Below, piece after piece: positions 1-5,976 of a stretch of DNA of 8,761 bases; positions within the stretch are counted from its first letter, which is position 1; every line of letters starts with the position of its first letter. Location of the stretch: NCBI GenBank assembly GCA_025774865.1, contig JALGZO010000383.1, forward strand, positions 1 through 8,761, read 5' to 3'. The position numbers and the translations under genes are program-made. Below the pieces are notes generated by a model that was not told the DNA's origin, did no database searches, and saw only the letters and a program-made list of their open reading frames with translations. Origin of the DNA: a bacterium. GTDB taxonomy: Bacteria; ARS69.

Positions 1-94
1 GCCCCATGGTGGAGCGGGACGGGTCGGGAATTCCTGATTGCGCGGCGGTAGCGTTCACCAGAATCATCGCCGACGCGATCCAGATGTTTCTCAT
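1..94 (-). CDS. N-terminus of an exported protein of unknown function (partial, cut by left edge)
   Basis: An ATG at 94-92 opens 31 codons that stay open to the window edge. A good Shine-Dalgarno (GGGGAGA) lies 7 nt upstream. The peptide starts MRNIWIASAMILVNATAAQS: a short basic n-region (Arg2), a hydrophobic core over about residues 4-17, and small residues fitting signal peptidase I (Ala15-Thr16-Ala17 or Thr16-Ala17-Ala18). The visible mature part continues GIPDPSRSTMG, polar and Pro-rich. The product is therefore predicted to leave the cytoplasm; no domain can be recognised from so little. It sits about 190 bp beyond the end of nfnA, in the same direction but with its own candidate promoter, so it is probably not part of the redox operon. 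It is too short at the edge to show up as a long reading frame; the call rests on the RBS plus the signal peptide. Confidence 0.6.
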   Translation of the reverse strand, partial: MRNIWIASAMILVNATAAQSGIPDPSRSTMG

Positions 95-101
95 GGAATC
101 G

Positions 102-108
102 TCTCCCC
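102..108 (-). promoter_or_regulatory. Ribosome binding site of the exported-protein gene
   Basis: GGGGAGA on the minus strand, 7 nt before the ATG at 94-92. It supports the start of the partial gene at the left edge. Confidence 0.5.
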
Positions 109-119
109 GGCCCACTCAG

Positions 120-147
120 ATTAACCCCGCGCGTCCGGCGGGGTCAA
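120..147 (-). promoter_or_regulatory. Candidate sigma-70-type promoter for the exported-protein gene, with an inverted repeat in its spacer
   Basis: On the minus strand TTGACC (147-142; 5 of 6 matches to the -35 consensus) is followed after 16 nt by GTTAAT (125-120; 4 of 6 matches to the -10 consensus). This would place a transcript start near position 110-114 and a leader of about 20 nt before the ATG at 94. The spacer is mostly the GC-rich inverted repeat at 120-148. The rest of 95-284 shows only short GC-rich self-complementary segments (for example 163-173 and 246-262) and no gene. The promoter is inferred from consensus match and position only. Confidence 0.35.
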
Positions 148-148
148 T
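120..148 (-). repeat. Inverted repeat/hairpin between nfnA and the next gene (possible weak terminator or operator)
   Basis: A perfect 7-bp stem (ACCCCGC at 124-130 against GCGGGGT at 138-144) encloses a 7-nt loop. After one mismatch, three further pairs (ATT 120-122 with AAT 146-148) extend it. Read on the minus strand it is followed by TTAATCTG and not by a U-run, so it is a poor intrinsic terminator for the redox operon. It overlaps the candidate -35 and -10 boxes, so an operator role is equally possible. Confidence 0.35.
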
Positions 149-284
149 CGGATGACGCCCGCGAGCGCCGCTCAGCCTCGCCGCCCGGCCGGTTCCAGGG
201 AGGGATCGAGGCAGCAAGGTCTCGTCCTAATGAGGAGCCTCTCCCTCGCGACTGCAGCGCGATCTAGTTTTCGGACACTGCGGG

Positions 285-1115
285 CTAGTATGTGCGCGTT
301 TCGAACTCGGAAAGGGAACGTACTTCTTCGACCAGGTAGGACCGGCGGCGGGAGGTCAGCTCCTCCCAGTCCACCTCGTGACCATCGAAGTCCGGACCAT
401 CCACACATGCGAACTTTGTTTCGCCACCCACTCTGCACCGGCATACCCCGCACATGCCCGTGCCGTCGATCATGATCGGATTGAGACTGACAATGGTCTT
501 GATCTCGTGCGGGCGCGTCGTCTCGCTGGTCTTCATCATCATGAAGGTACAGCCCAACGCAACGACCCGATCGATGTGCTCACCGTCACGGATGAGACTT
601 TCAAGCACGTCGGCGACCCGGCCCTCGCGATCGCACGATCCCCCGTACGTAGTGAGCACAAGGCGATCCGTACACTCACGGTACTTGTCCTGCCAGTAGA
701 GAAGGTTCTCGCTTCGCGCTTCCATGAGCCCGATAACGCGGTTCCCGGCCTTCTTCATTGCTCTGGCCACCGGGAAAACCGCGCCGATACCGTAACATCC
801 CATGGCAACGACCACGGTGCCGTACCTGTCGATCTCCATGGAGTTGCCCAGAGGACCGACGCACGCCTCGATCTCGTCGCCGCCTTGGAGCTGGGCGAGT
901 CTGTGTGTCGAGGCGCCCACGGTCATGAACACCATGCTGACGATTCCCGTCTCCTCATCCCAGTCGGCGGCGGTCAAGGGAATGCGTTCCCCCACCTCGT
1001 CGATCTTGATGATCACGAAGTTGCCGGGCTCCAGCTTCCGGACCACGTCGGGAGCCTCGACTCGCAGGAGATGAAGATTGGGGACGACACGCGTACGCTC
1101 GATCACCTTGCGCAT
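285..1115 (-). CDS. nfnA: NfnA-like FAD/[2Fe-2S] subunit (sulfide/dihydroorotate dehydrogenase-like ferredoxin-NAD(P) reductase)
   Basis: 276 residues, close to the usual NfnA/PyrK-family length. An FNR-like beta barrel occupies about residues 1-95, with the FAD-binding signature RIPLT (44-48). A Rossmann-type NAD-binding half spans about 98-200. The C-terminal [2Fe-2S] motif follows the characteristic SLNPIMIDGTGMCGVCRC: Cys222, Cys225 and Cys237, with Asp217 as a possible fourth ligand (NfnA clusters are reported with Asp plus three Cys) and an additional Cys227. In the family this subunit binds NAD(H) and passes electrons to the NfnB bifurcating flavin. The start is ATG, with a strong AGGAGGAG site 5 nt upstream and only 9 nt after the nuoG stop; it is the last gene of the operon. 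Odd points: the usual GGxGIAP nucleotide loop reads GCYGIGAVFP (106-115), and the usual GP before the Met run reads GCTFMMM (188-194), so the NAD site may be altered. Its usual partner NfnB is encoded four genes upstream instead of next door. Family assignment is confident; the exact acceptor is not known. Confidence 0.9.
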   Translation of the reverse strand: MRKVIERTRVVPNLHLLRVEAPDVVRKLEPGNFVIIKIDEVGERIPLTAADWDEETGIVSMVFMTVGASTHRLAQLQGGDEIEACVGPLGNSMEIDRYGTVVVAMGCYGIGAVFPVARAMKKAGNRVIGLMEARSENLLYWQDKYRECTDRLVLTTYGGSCDREGRVADVLESLIRDGEHIDRVVALGCTFMMMKTSETTRPHEIKTIVSLNPIMIDGTGMCGVCRCRVGGETKFACVDGPDFDGHEVDWEELTSRRRSYLVEEVRSLSEFETRTY

Positions 1116-1118
1116 GGG

Positions 1119-1126
1119 CTCCTCCT
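1119..1126 (-). promoter_or_regulatory. Strong ribosome binding site of nfnA overlapping the nuoG stop codon
   Basis: AGGAGGAG on the minus strand lies 3-5 nt before the nfnA ATG and shares bases with the nuoG TAG stop (1127-1125). Ribosomes finishing nuoG can reinitiate directly on nfnA. This fixes the nfnA start. Confidence 0.65.
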
Positions 1127-3614
1127 AGATCCTCTCGATCCGCACGGCGCAGATCTCTTCCGGGGCCTTGCTGTCGGGATCGAAGACGCCGTCGAGGACG
1201 GTCATGAGAGAGCCTTCGCCCCCACGGGCGACCATTCGGGCAACGCCTTCTCGAGCGCGCTCCGACACCGCGGCGTGGGCTGACACCTTTCCCCGGCGGG
1301 AGACGATGCTCACCGGCATGCCCGTCTCGACTCCCATCGCCTCCGCGTCGTGGGGACTCAGGGATACCGTGCCGGCCGGTTCGATCCTCCGAAGACCGGG
1401 GACGTGGGACGCGAGAGGCGTGGCCCGGTACGTGTACTCGTCGAGCTCCGCGATCAACAGGAACGGGTAGTCCTTGTCGGGTATCTCCGTCTTCGGAGTA
1501 CGTACCCGTCTGACGTCGACCGGTGCCCGCACTTTTCTGCCCGCCTGCTCGTGACCGAAGAAGGCGCCGTTCCCATCGAGCGCGTCGTGCGTGGCGCCCC
1601 CGTAGAAGGGAACGGTCTCGGCAACCTCGGCCATGACCGCGGAAGGCTGCTCGTGCTCGAAACCGGCCTTCTCCAGCTTTCCGGCCAGCCGGGAGAGTAC
1701 CTCGCAGTCGGACATCGCTCCCAGCGTGCGGCGTGCGGCCGCTCTCACTCGCTGCACGCGACCTTCCATGTTCGTGTACGTCCCGTCCACCTCGGCGAAG
1801 CTCGAGACGGGGAACACGACATCGGCGATCTCGAGCGCCTCACTCGGCGGGAACAGATCCTGAACGATCACGAATCCCGCATCGTACTTTCCCGGGGACA
1901 GGTCTTCGCCCATCAGATAGAGAAGGTCCAGCCCTCCCTCCCGGGCGGCCGTGTGAACCTCGGGCACCGTCATTCCGTCACACCCGAAGAACGCCGCCAT
2001 CTCGATGGCGCCGCGGTCGTTCGCCGCGCTCAGGAGCGGAAGCACCTTGGCGCCGAGCGCGCGGGCCACGGCGGAGATCAGATTCCCGTTCCTCGTCCCC
2101 TCCCGGCGGCGCATCACACCGCTTCCGAACAGGACGAGGACGGATCCCTTCTTCTTGGCGTCCTCGAGGACATCTGCGGCCCTCTCGACGTCCTCGGGGA
2201 CAGCCGCGCTCTCGCCCCCCATCCGCGCGGACAGCGAGTCGAGCACCTGGCGCTCCCCACCGGGCTCGTATTGGATCTCGCAGGTCGCGAGGCCAGACAG
2301 CACTGTCTCGTGGGGGCTCATCAGGACGAGACTCGTTCCGCCCTCCCGGATCGCCCGCTTCAGCTTCTCCGCCAGCACCGGATGCGAGAAGGAAGGATCG
2401 GCGCCGATGACGAGCACCGCCGCGGCGTCGGTCAAATCGGAGATCCGGGCGGGCTCTGACCCGTTGCCGTGGCCATTGAGCAGCGGCCCGTAGGAGAGCC
2501 TCACCGAGCTGTCCACGTTGCGGGTCTCGAGCACGTCGCGCGCGAACTTGTGCGCGTAGTAGATGCTCTCGTTCGTGCAACTGCCCGAGTACAGCAGGGC
2601 CGAGCGCTCCGGTTTGGCCCGCCGGATGCCCTCGGCGGCCGCGTCCAGCGCCGTCTGCCACGGCACTTCGACGAGGTCACCGTTCCGGCGGATCATGGGG
2701 CTTTTCGGCCTCTTGATGCTCCGAACGAACTCGACCACGGAGAAGCGTCCCCGGACGCAATTGTCACCTTGATTGACGGGGCCGTCCCGACGCGGAAGCG
2801 CCTCGATCACGCCGTCGTGCTTGACGCCGAGGTCGAACTGGCAACCGACGCTGCAGAAGGAACACGTGGTCTGCACGTGCTGGTCCGCCGCTCCGTCCCA
2901 ACGACGAACGCGTTCCGACAGGGAGCCGGTCGGACACGCGTCCACGCACGATCCGCAGAAGCGGCAGCCCGACTCGAGCAGGGTGCGGTTGAACGCCGTA
3001 CCCACGCGCGCCTCGCTACCCCGGTAGACGAAGTCGAGCGTGTTCGTCCTCCCGATCTCCTCGCAGGCCCTCACGCAGCGCCCGCACAGGATGCAGAGAT
3101 TGTCGTCCCGGTCGATGAACGGGTCACGCCGGTCGATGGGCAGACCCCGATACAGCGAAGGAACCGTGATCTCGGGGCCGGCATCCCCGAAGACGTGCTG
3201 CACCACCTGCCGTAGCTCGCACATGTATCCCTTGGGGCAGAAGTTGCAGCCCGTCGTCGCTTCGGCCCGGCCGGTGCACTCGTGGTGAGTCCAGCATTCG
3301 TGCCGTTCCTCACAGACCAGGCACGCCGAGGGATGCTCGCACAGCAGGAGCTCCAGGACACCCCTGCGCAGCTTCTGGATTGCGTCCGTATTCGTCCGGA
3401 CAACCATGCCGTCCTGCGCCGTCGTGATGCAGGCGGGATGGGAACCGGGCCTTCCCTCGATCTCCACCACGCACAACCGGCAGCCGCCGTAGGGTCTGAG
3501 GTCCGGGTGATCGCACAGGGTCGGCACGTAGACTTCGGCCTTCCGGGCCGCATCCAGAATGCGGGCGCCCTCCTCCACCTGCGCCTTGCGCCCGTCGATC
3601 TGCAAATCGATCAT
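1125..3614 (-). CDS. nuoG: NuoG/FdhA-like iron-sulfur subunit with degenerate molybdopterin-oxidoreductase domain
   Basis: 829 residues from the ATG at 3614, which overlaps the nuoF stop (ATGA) and has GAGGTG 8 nt upstream; an upstream in-frame extension is a shadow of nuoF. Domains in order: plant-type [2Fe-2S] ferredoxin (Cys34, 45, 48, 62); His-Cys [4Fe-4S] motif (His94, Cys98, 101, 107); an extra Cys set (113, 123, 126, 132); a two-cluster ferredoxin (Cys174/177/180/184 and 217/220/223/227); formate-dehydrogenase-type [4Fe-4S] (Cys251, 254, 258, 286); a molybdopterin oxidoreductase domain from about 300 to 690; and a C-terminal dinucleotide-binding domain ending AVRIERI. In FdhA, N-V-D-x-x-x-R-x-(Sec/Cys)-His carries the catalytic residue; here these are Ser374 and Tyr375, and the conserved Lys after the last cluster Cys is Arg288. 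Formate oxidation is therefore not expected. The likely role is electron wiring beside NuoE/NuoF in a soluble complex, as in HydA or NuoG. Whether any molybdopterin binds is unknown. Confidence 0.88.
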   Translation of the reverse strand: MIDLQIDGRKAQVEEGARILDAARKAEVYVPTLCDHPDLRPYGGCRLCVVEIEGRPGSHPACITTAQDGMVVRTNTDAIQKLRRGVLELLLCEHPSACLVCEERHECWTHHECTGRAEATTGCNFCPKGYMCELRQVVQHVFGDAGPEITVPSLYRGLPIDRRDPFIDRDDNLCILCGRCVRACEEIGRTNTLDFVYRGSEARVGTAFNRTLLESGCRFCGSCVDACPTGSLSERVRRWDGAADQHVQTTCSFCSVGCQFDLGVKHDGVIEALPRRDGPVNQGDNCVRGRFSVVEFVRSIKRPKSPMIRRNGDLVEVPWQTALDAAAEGIRRAKPERSALLYSGSCTNESIYYAHKFARDVLETRNVDSSVRLSYGPLLNGHGNGSEPARISDLTDAAAVLVIGADPSFSHPVLAEKLKRAIREGGTSLVLMSPHETVLSGLATCEIQYEPGGERQVLDSLSARMGGESAAVPEDVERAADVLEDAKKKGSVLVLFGSGVMRRREGTRNGNLISAVARALGAKVLPLLSAANDRGAIEMAAFFGCDGMTVPEVHTAAREGGLDLLYLMGEDLSPGKYDAGFVIVQDLFPPSEALEIADVVFPVSSFAEVDGTYTNMEGRVQRVRAAARRTLGAMSDCEVLSRLAGKLEKAGFEHEQPSAVMAEVAETVPFYGGATHDALDGNGAFFGHEQAGRKVRAPVDVRRVRTPKTEIPDKDYPFLLIAELDEYTYRATPLASHVPGLRRIEPAGTVSLSPHDAEAMGVETGMPVSIVSRRGKVSAHAAVSERAREGVARMVARGGEGSLMTVLDGVFDPDSKAPEEICAVRIERI

Positions 3615-5509
3615 GACACCATCACCTCGGCGGGGGATTTCTTGACCACGGCCCCGACCTTCGGGGGGCAGACGGCGAGGCAGGTGCCGCAGCGCATGCA
3701 CTTCACGTCGTCGATCACGTGCACGTTCTTGTGCTGTCCCGTGATCGCTCCGACCGAGCACTCGTCGATGCAGATGCCGCAACCCACGCATCCCTCGGTG
3801 ATCTCGAAGGTCACGAGGTCCATGCAGCGGAGCGCCGGGCAGCGCTTCTCGTGGACGTGTGCCTCGTACTCGTCGCGGAAGTAGCGCAAGGTGGTCAGCA
3901 CGGGGTTCGGTGCCGTCTGCCCGAGCCCGCAGAGCGAGGTCGCCTTGACCGTCAGCGCCAGTTCCTCGAGCTTCACGAGATTCTCCGGGGTACCCTCCCC
4001 CCGTTTGATCTTCGCCAGGATGTCCACCATCTGCCGCGTCCCGATCCGGCACGGCGTGCACTCGCCGCAGGACTCACTCTGCGTGAAGCTGAGGAAGTAG
4101 TGGGCGACGTCCACCATGCACGTCGTCTCGTCCATCACGATCATGCCGCCCGACCCCATCATCGAGCCCACTTCGATCAGGCTCTCGAAGTCGACGGGAA
4201 GATCCAGGTGCTCCGCGGGGATGCATCCGCCGGACGGCCCACCCGTTTGCACCGCCTTGAACTTCTTGCCGTCGGGAATTCCGCCGCCGATGTCCTCCAC
4301 GATCTCCCTCAGGGTGATCCCCATCGGCACTTCGACGAGACCCGTGTTGTTGATCTGGCCGACCAGCGAGAAGATCTTGGTCCCCTTGCTCTTCTCGACC
4401 CCGATCTTGGCGTACTCGGCTGCACCCTGGCGGATGATCACCGGCACGTTCGCCCAGGTCTCCACGTTGTTGATGCTCGTCGGTTGACCCCACAGCCCGC
4501 TCTGCACGGGATACGGGGGCCTGGGCCGCGGCATGCCGCGCCGCCCTTCGACCGACGCGATCAGGGCCGTCTCTTCGCCGCAGACGAAGGCACCGGCCCC
4601 CCGGCAGATCCTCACCTCGAAATCGAATCCCGTTCCCAGAATGTCCTTGCCGAGAAACCCGCGCTCCTGCGCCTGCTCGATCGCGATCCCGACGCTCTCG
4701 ATCGCTGCGGGGTACTCCATCCGTACGTAGAAGTGACCCTGTCGCGCTCCCATCGCGTACGCGCCGATGATCATCCCTTCCAGAACGCTGTGCGGATTCC
4801 CTTCCAGAACGCTGCGATCCATGTAGGCGCCCGGGTCTCCCTCGTCCGCGTTGCAGATGATGTGCTTCACGTCACCCGGCGCACTCCGGCAGCGTTCCCA
4901 CTTGACGCCGGTCGGGAAACCGGCCCCGCCCCGGCCCCGCAGCCCAGCGGTCTTGATCTCCTCGATCACCTCGTCCGGCTGCTTTTCCGTGAGTACGGCA
5001 ACGAGCGCCTCGTAACCTCCGAGAGCGATGTAATCGTCGATCTGCGTGCAATCGATGAACTTGTTGCTGGCCAGAAGCGTGCGGGTCTGCTTCTTGTAGA
5101 AGGGAATCTCGCTCTCGAGCTCGACCTTCTCCTCCGTTCCCGGGTCCACATACAGAAGTCGCTCGATCACGTCGTTGCCGAGTACGGACTGCTCGACGAT
5201 CTCCACTGCATCCTCGGGCTTGACCTTGCAGTAGCAGATTTCGCTGGGAGTCAGGACGACGAGAGGGCCCTGCTGGCAGAAGCCATGGCAACCCGATCGC
5301 CGGAGTCCCACCTTCTTCTTCAGGCGGTGCTTCGCGAGGAGGGTCTCCAGGGCCTCCGTCAGCGCGCGGGCCTTCGACGGGGCGCAGCTCGGTCCGCCGC
5401 ACACGCTGATCCACTTCTTCACGGACTCGATTCTCTTACGCGCCGCGTTCTTCGCCGCCTCGAAGTCGGCCGCGCTGCGAATTCGTCCTACTGCCGCTTG
5501 CGCGCTCAC
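3611..5509 (-). CDS. nuoF: NuoF/HydB-type NADH-binding FMN iron-sulfur subunit
   Basis: 632 residues from the GTG at 5509, matching the long HydB/HndC/Bfu type of NuoF and longer than complex I NuoF. Order: thioredoxin-like [2Fe-2S] domain (Cys37, 42, 74, 78); NADH-binding glycine loop GRGGAGFPTG (192-201); FMN-binding NADEGDPGAY (220-229); an SLBB region with a GGPSGG motif; the N3-type [4Fe-4S] site CGECTPC (481, 484, 487) plus Cys527; and a C-terminal two-[4Fe-4S] ferredoxin (Cys574/577/580/584 and 604/607/610/614). In the family it exchanges electrons between NAD(H) and iron-sulfur chains, and in bifurcating hydrogenases this subunit carries the key flavin. The GTG start overlaps the nuoE stop (GTGA) and has GGAGGGGG upstream; the frame stays open to 6040, but that part lies antisense-frame over nuoE and lacks family sequence. 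The first ferredoxin motif ends Cys584-Ser in place of Cys-Pro. The cluster context (POR, Nfn subunits, no hydrogenase) points to ferredoxin/NAD coupling. Confidence 0.93.
   Translation of the reverse strand: MSAQAAVGRIRSAADFEAAKNAARKRIESVKKWISVCGGPSCAPSKARALTEALETLLAKHRLKKKVGLRRSGCHGFCQQGPLVVLTPSEICYCKVKPEDAVEIVEQSVLGNDVIERLLYVDPGTEEKVELESEIPFYKKQTRTLLASNKFIDCTQIDDYIALGGYEALVAVLTEKQPDEVIEEIKTAGLRGRGGAGFPTGVKWERCRSAPGDVKHIICNADEGDPGAYMDRSVLEGNPHSVLEGMIIGAYAMGARQGHFYVRMEYPAAIESVGIAIEQAQERGFLGKDILGTGFDFEVRICRGAGAFVCGEETALIASVEGRRGMPRPRPPYPVQSGLWGQPTSINNVETWANVPVIIRQGAAEYAKIGVEKSKGTKIFSLVGQINNTGLVEVPMGITLREIVEDIGGGIPDGKKFKAVQTGGPSGGCIPAEHLDLPVDFESLIEVGSMMGSGGMIVMDETTCMVDVAHYFLSFTQSESCGECTPCRIGTRQMVDILAKIKRGEGTPENLVKLEELALTVKATSLCGLGQTAPNPVLTTLRYFRDEYEAHVHEKRCPALRCMDLVTFEITEGCVGCGICIDECSVGAITGQHKNVHVIDDVKCMRCGTCLAVCPPKVGAVVKKSPAEVMVS
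3621..3628 (-). promoter_or_regulatory. Ribosome binding site of nuoG inside the end of nuoF
   Basis: ATCACCTC on the plus strand, read as GAGGTGAT on the minus strand. It starts the interval of 8 nt from GAGGTG to the ATG at 3614-3612. It selects this ATG over the longer open frame and supports coupling through the ATGA overlap. Confidence 0.5.
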
Positions 5510-5976
5510 CGGGGACCCCCTCCGAACTCCGTGATCAACGCCGAGACATCCCGAACTCCCACGTGGGCCCGATAGTTGCCGTCCACGACGACGACCGGGC
5601 CGATGGCACAGCATCCGAGGCAGTTGACGGTTTCGAGCGTGAACTGACCATCGAGCGTCGTTTCGCCGGTTCGGATTTCCAGTCGCCGCTCGAATTCCTC
5701 GGCCACCGGCGCGCCCCCGCGGACGTGACACGCGGTTCCGAGGCACACCGACGCGACGTGCCGCCCGCGCGGCGCGAACGTGAAGGCCTTGAAGAAGGTG
5801 GCCACCCCGTAGACCTTGGAGAGGGGAACGCCCAACTCGCGGGACACGACCTCGAGGCTCTCTTCCGGGAGATAGTTGTAGGCGGCCTGCACGTTCTGCA
5901 GGACCGAGATCAGTGCCGCCTCGTCCTTGCCGTGCTCCTCCGTGATTCTCTTGACCGCGGCGACCGTCTCTGTCAT
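5506..5976 (-). CDS. nuoE: NuoE-like [2Fe-2S] thioredoxin-fold subunit
   Basis: 156 residues, the normal NuoE/HydC/HndA length. The N-terminal helical bundle (about 1-70) includes the conserved segment NYLPEESLEVVSRELGVPLS and the YGVATFF stretch. The thioredoxin-like [2Fe-2S] domain follows, with Cys78 and Cys83 (C-x4-C) and Cys119 and Cys123 (C-x3-C, in NCLGCC), the standard four ligands. In complex I and in bifurcating HydABC-type enzymes this subunit docks on NuoF beside the FMN. The ATG at 5976 overlaps the nfnB stop (ATGA) with a moderate GGGGGAA site 5 nt upstream, and its own stop overlaps the nuoF GTG. Assignment is secure; it must act with the adjacent NuoF. Confidence 0.95.
   Translation of the reverse strand: MTETVAAVKRITEEHGKDEAALISVLQNVQAAYNYLPEESLEVVSRELGVPLSKVYGVATFFKAFTFAPRGRHVASVCLGTACHVRGGAPVAEEFERRLEIRTGETTLDGQFTLETVNCLGCCAIGPVVVVDGNYRAHVGVRDVSALITEFGGGPR
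5516..5523 (-). promoter_or_regulatory. Ribosome binding site fixing the GTG start of nuoF
   Basis: GGAGGGGG on the minus strand with the GGAGG core 9 nt before the GTG at 5509-5507. This, and the start of recognisable NuoF-family sequence just downstream, favour the GTG over the much longer open frame reaching 6040. Confidence 0.6.

Noticed and set aside
246-270. Hairpin TCGCG/CGCGA followed by TCTAGTTTT on the plus strand, like an intrinsic terminator
   Set aside because: No plus-strand gene ends here, the stem is only 5 bp, and read on the minus strand (the coding direction) no U-run follows.
1125-3614. Annotation as a formate dehydrogenase catalytic subunit
   Set aside because: The catalytic Sec/Cys and the next His are Ser374 and Tyr375 and the conserved Lys is Arg288, so the active site is not intact.
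3615-4061. N-terminal extension of nuoG by 149 codons
   Set aside because: It lies over the end of nuoF in another frame and is Arg/Gly/Asp-rich noise; the ATG at 3614 with its GAGGTG site starts the [2Fe-2S] domain as expected.
4774-4814. 17-nt exact direct repeat (4774-4790 and 4798-4814)
   Set aside because: It lies inside nuoF and encodes SVLEG twice, 8 residues apart, a repeat that belongs to the conserved NuoF segment; it is a protein feature, not a mobile or regulatory repeat.
3719-5575. Plus-strand open frame of 618 codons opposite nuoF and nuoE
   Set aside because: High-GC antisense shadow: low-complexity His/Arg/Leu/Asp-rich translation with no recognisable motifs, while the minus strand encodes clearly conserved NuoF/NuoE. 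The same applies to the long plus-strand frames at 378-1283, 1350-2459, 6000-7526 and 7412-8662.
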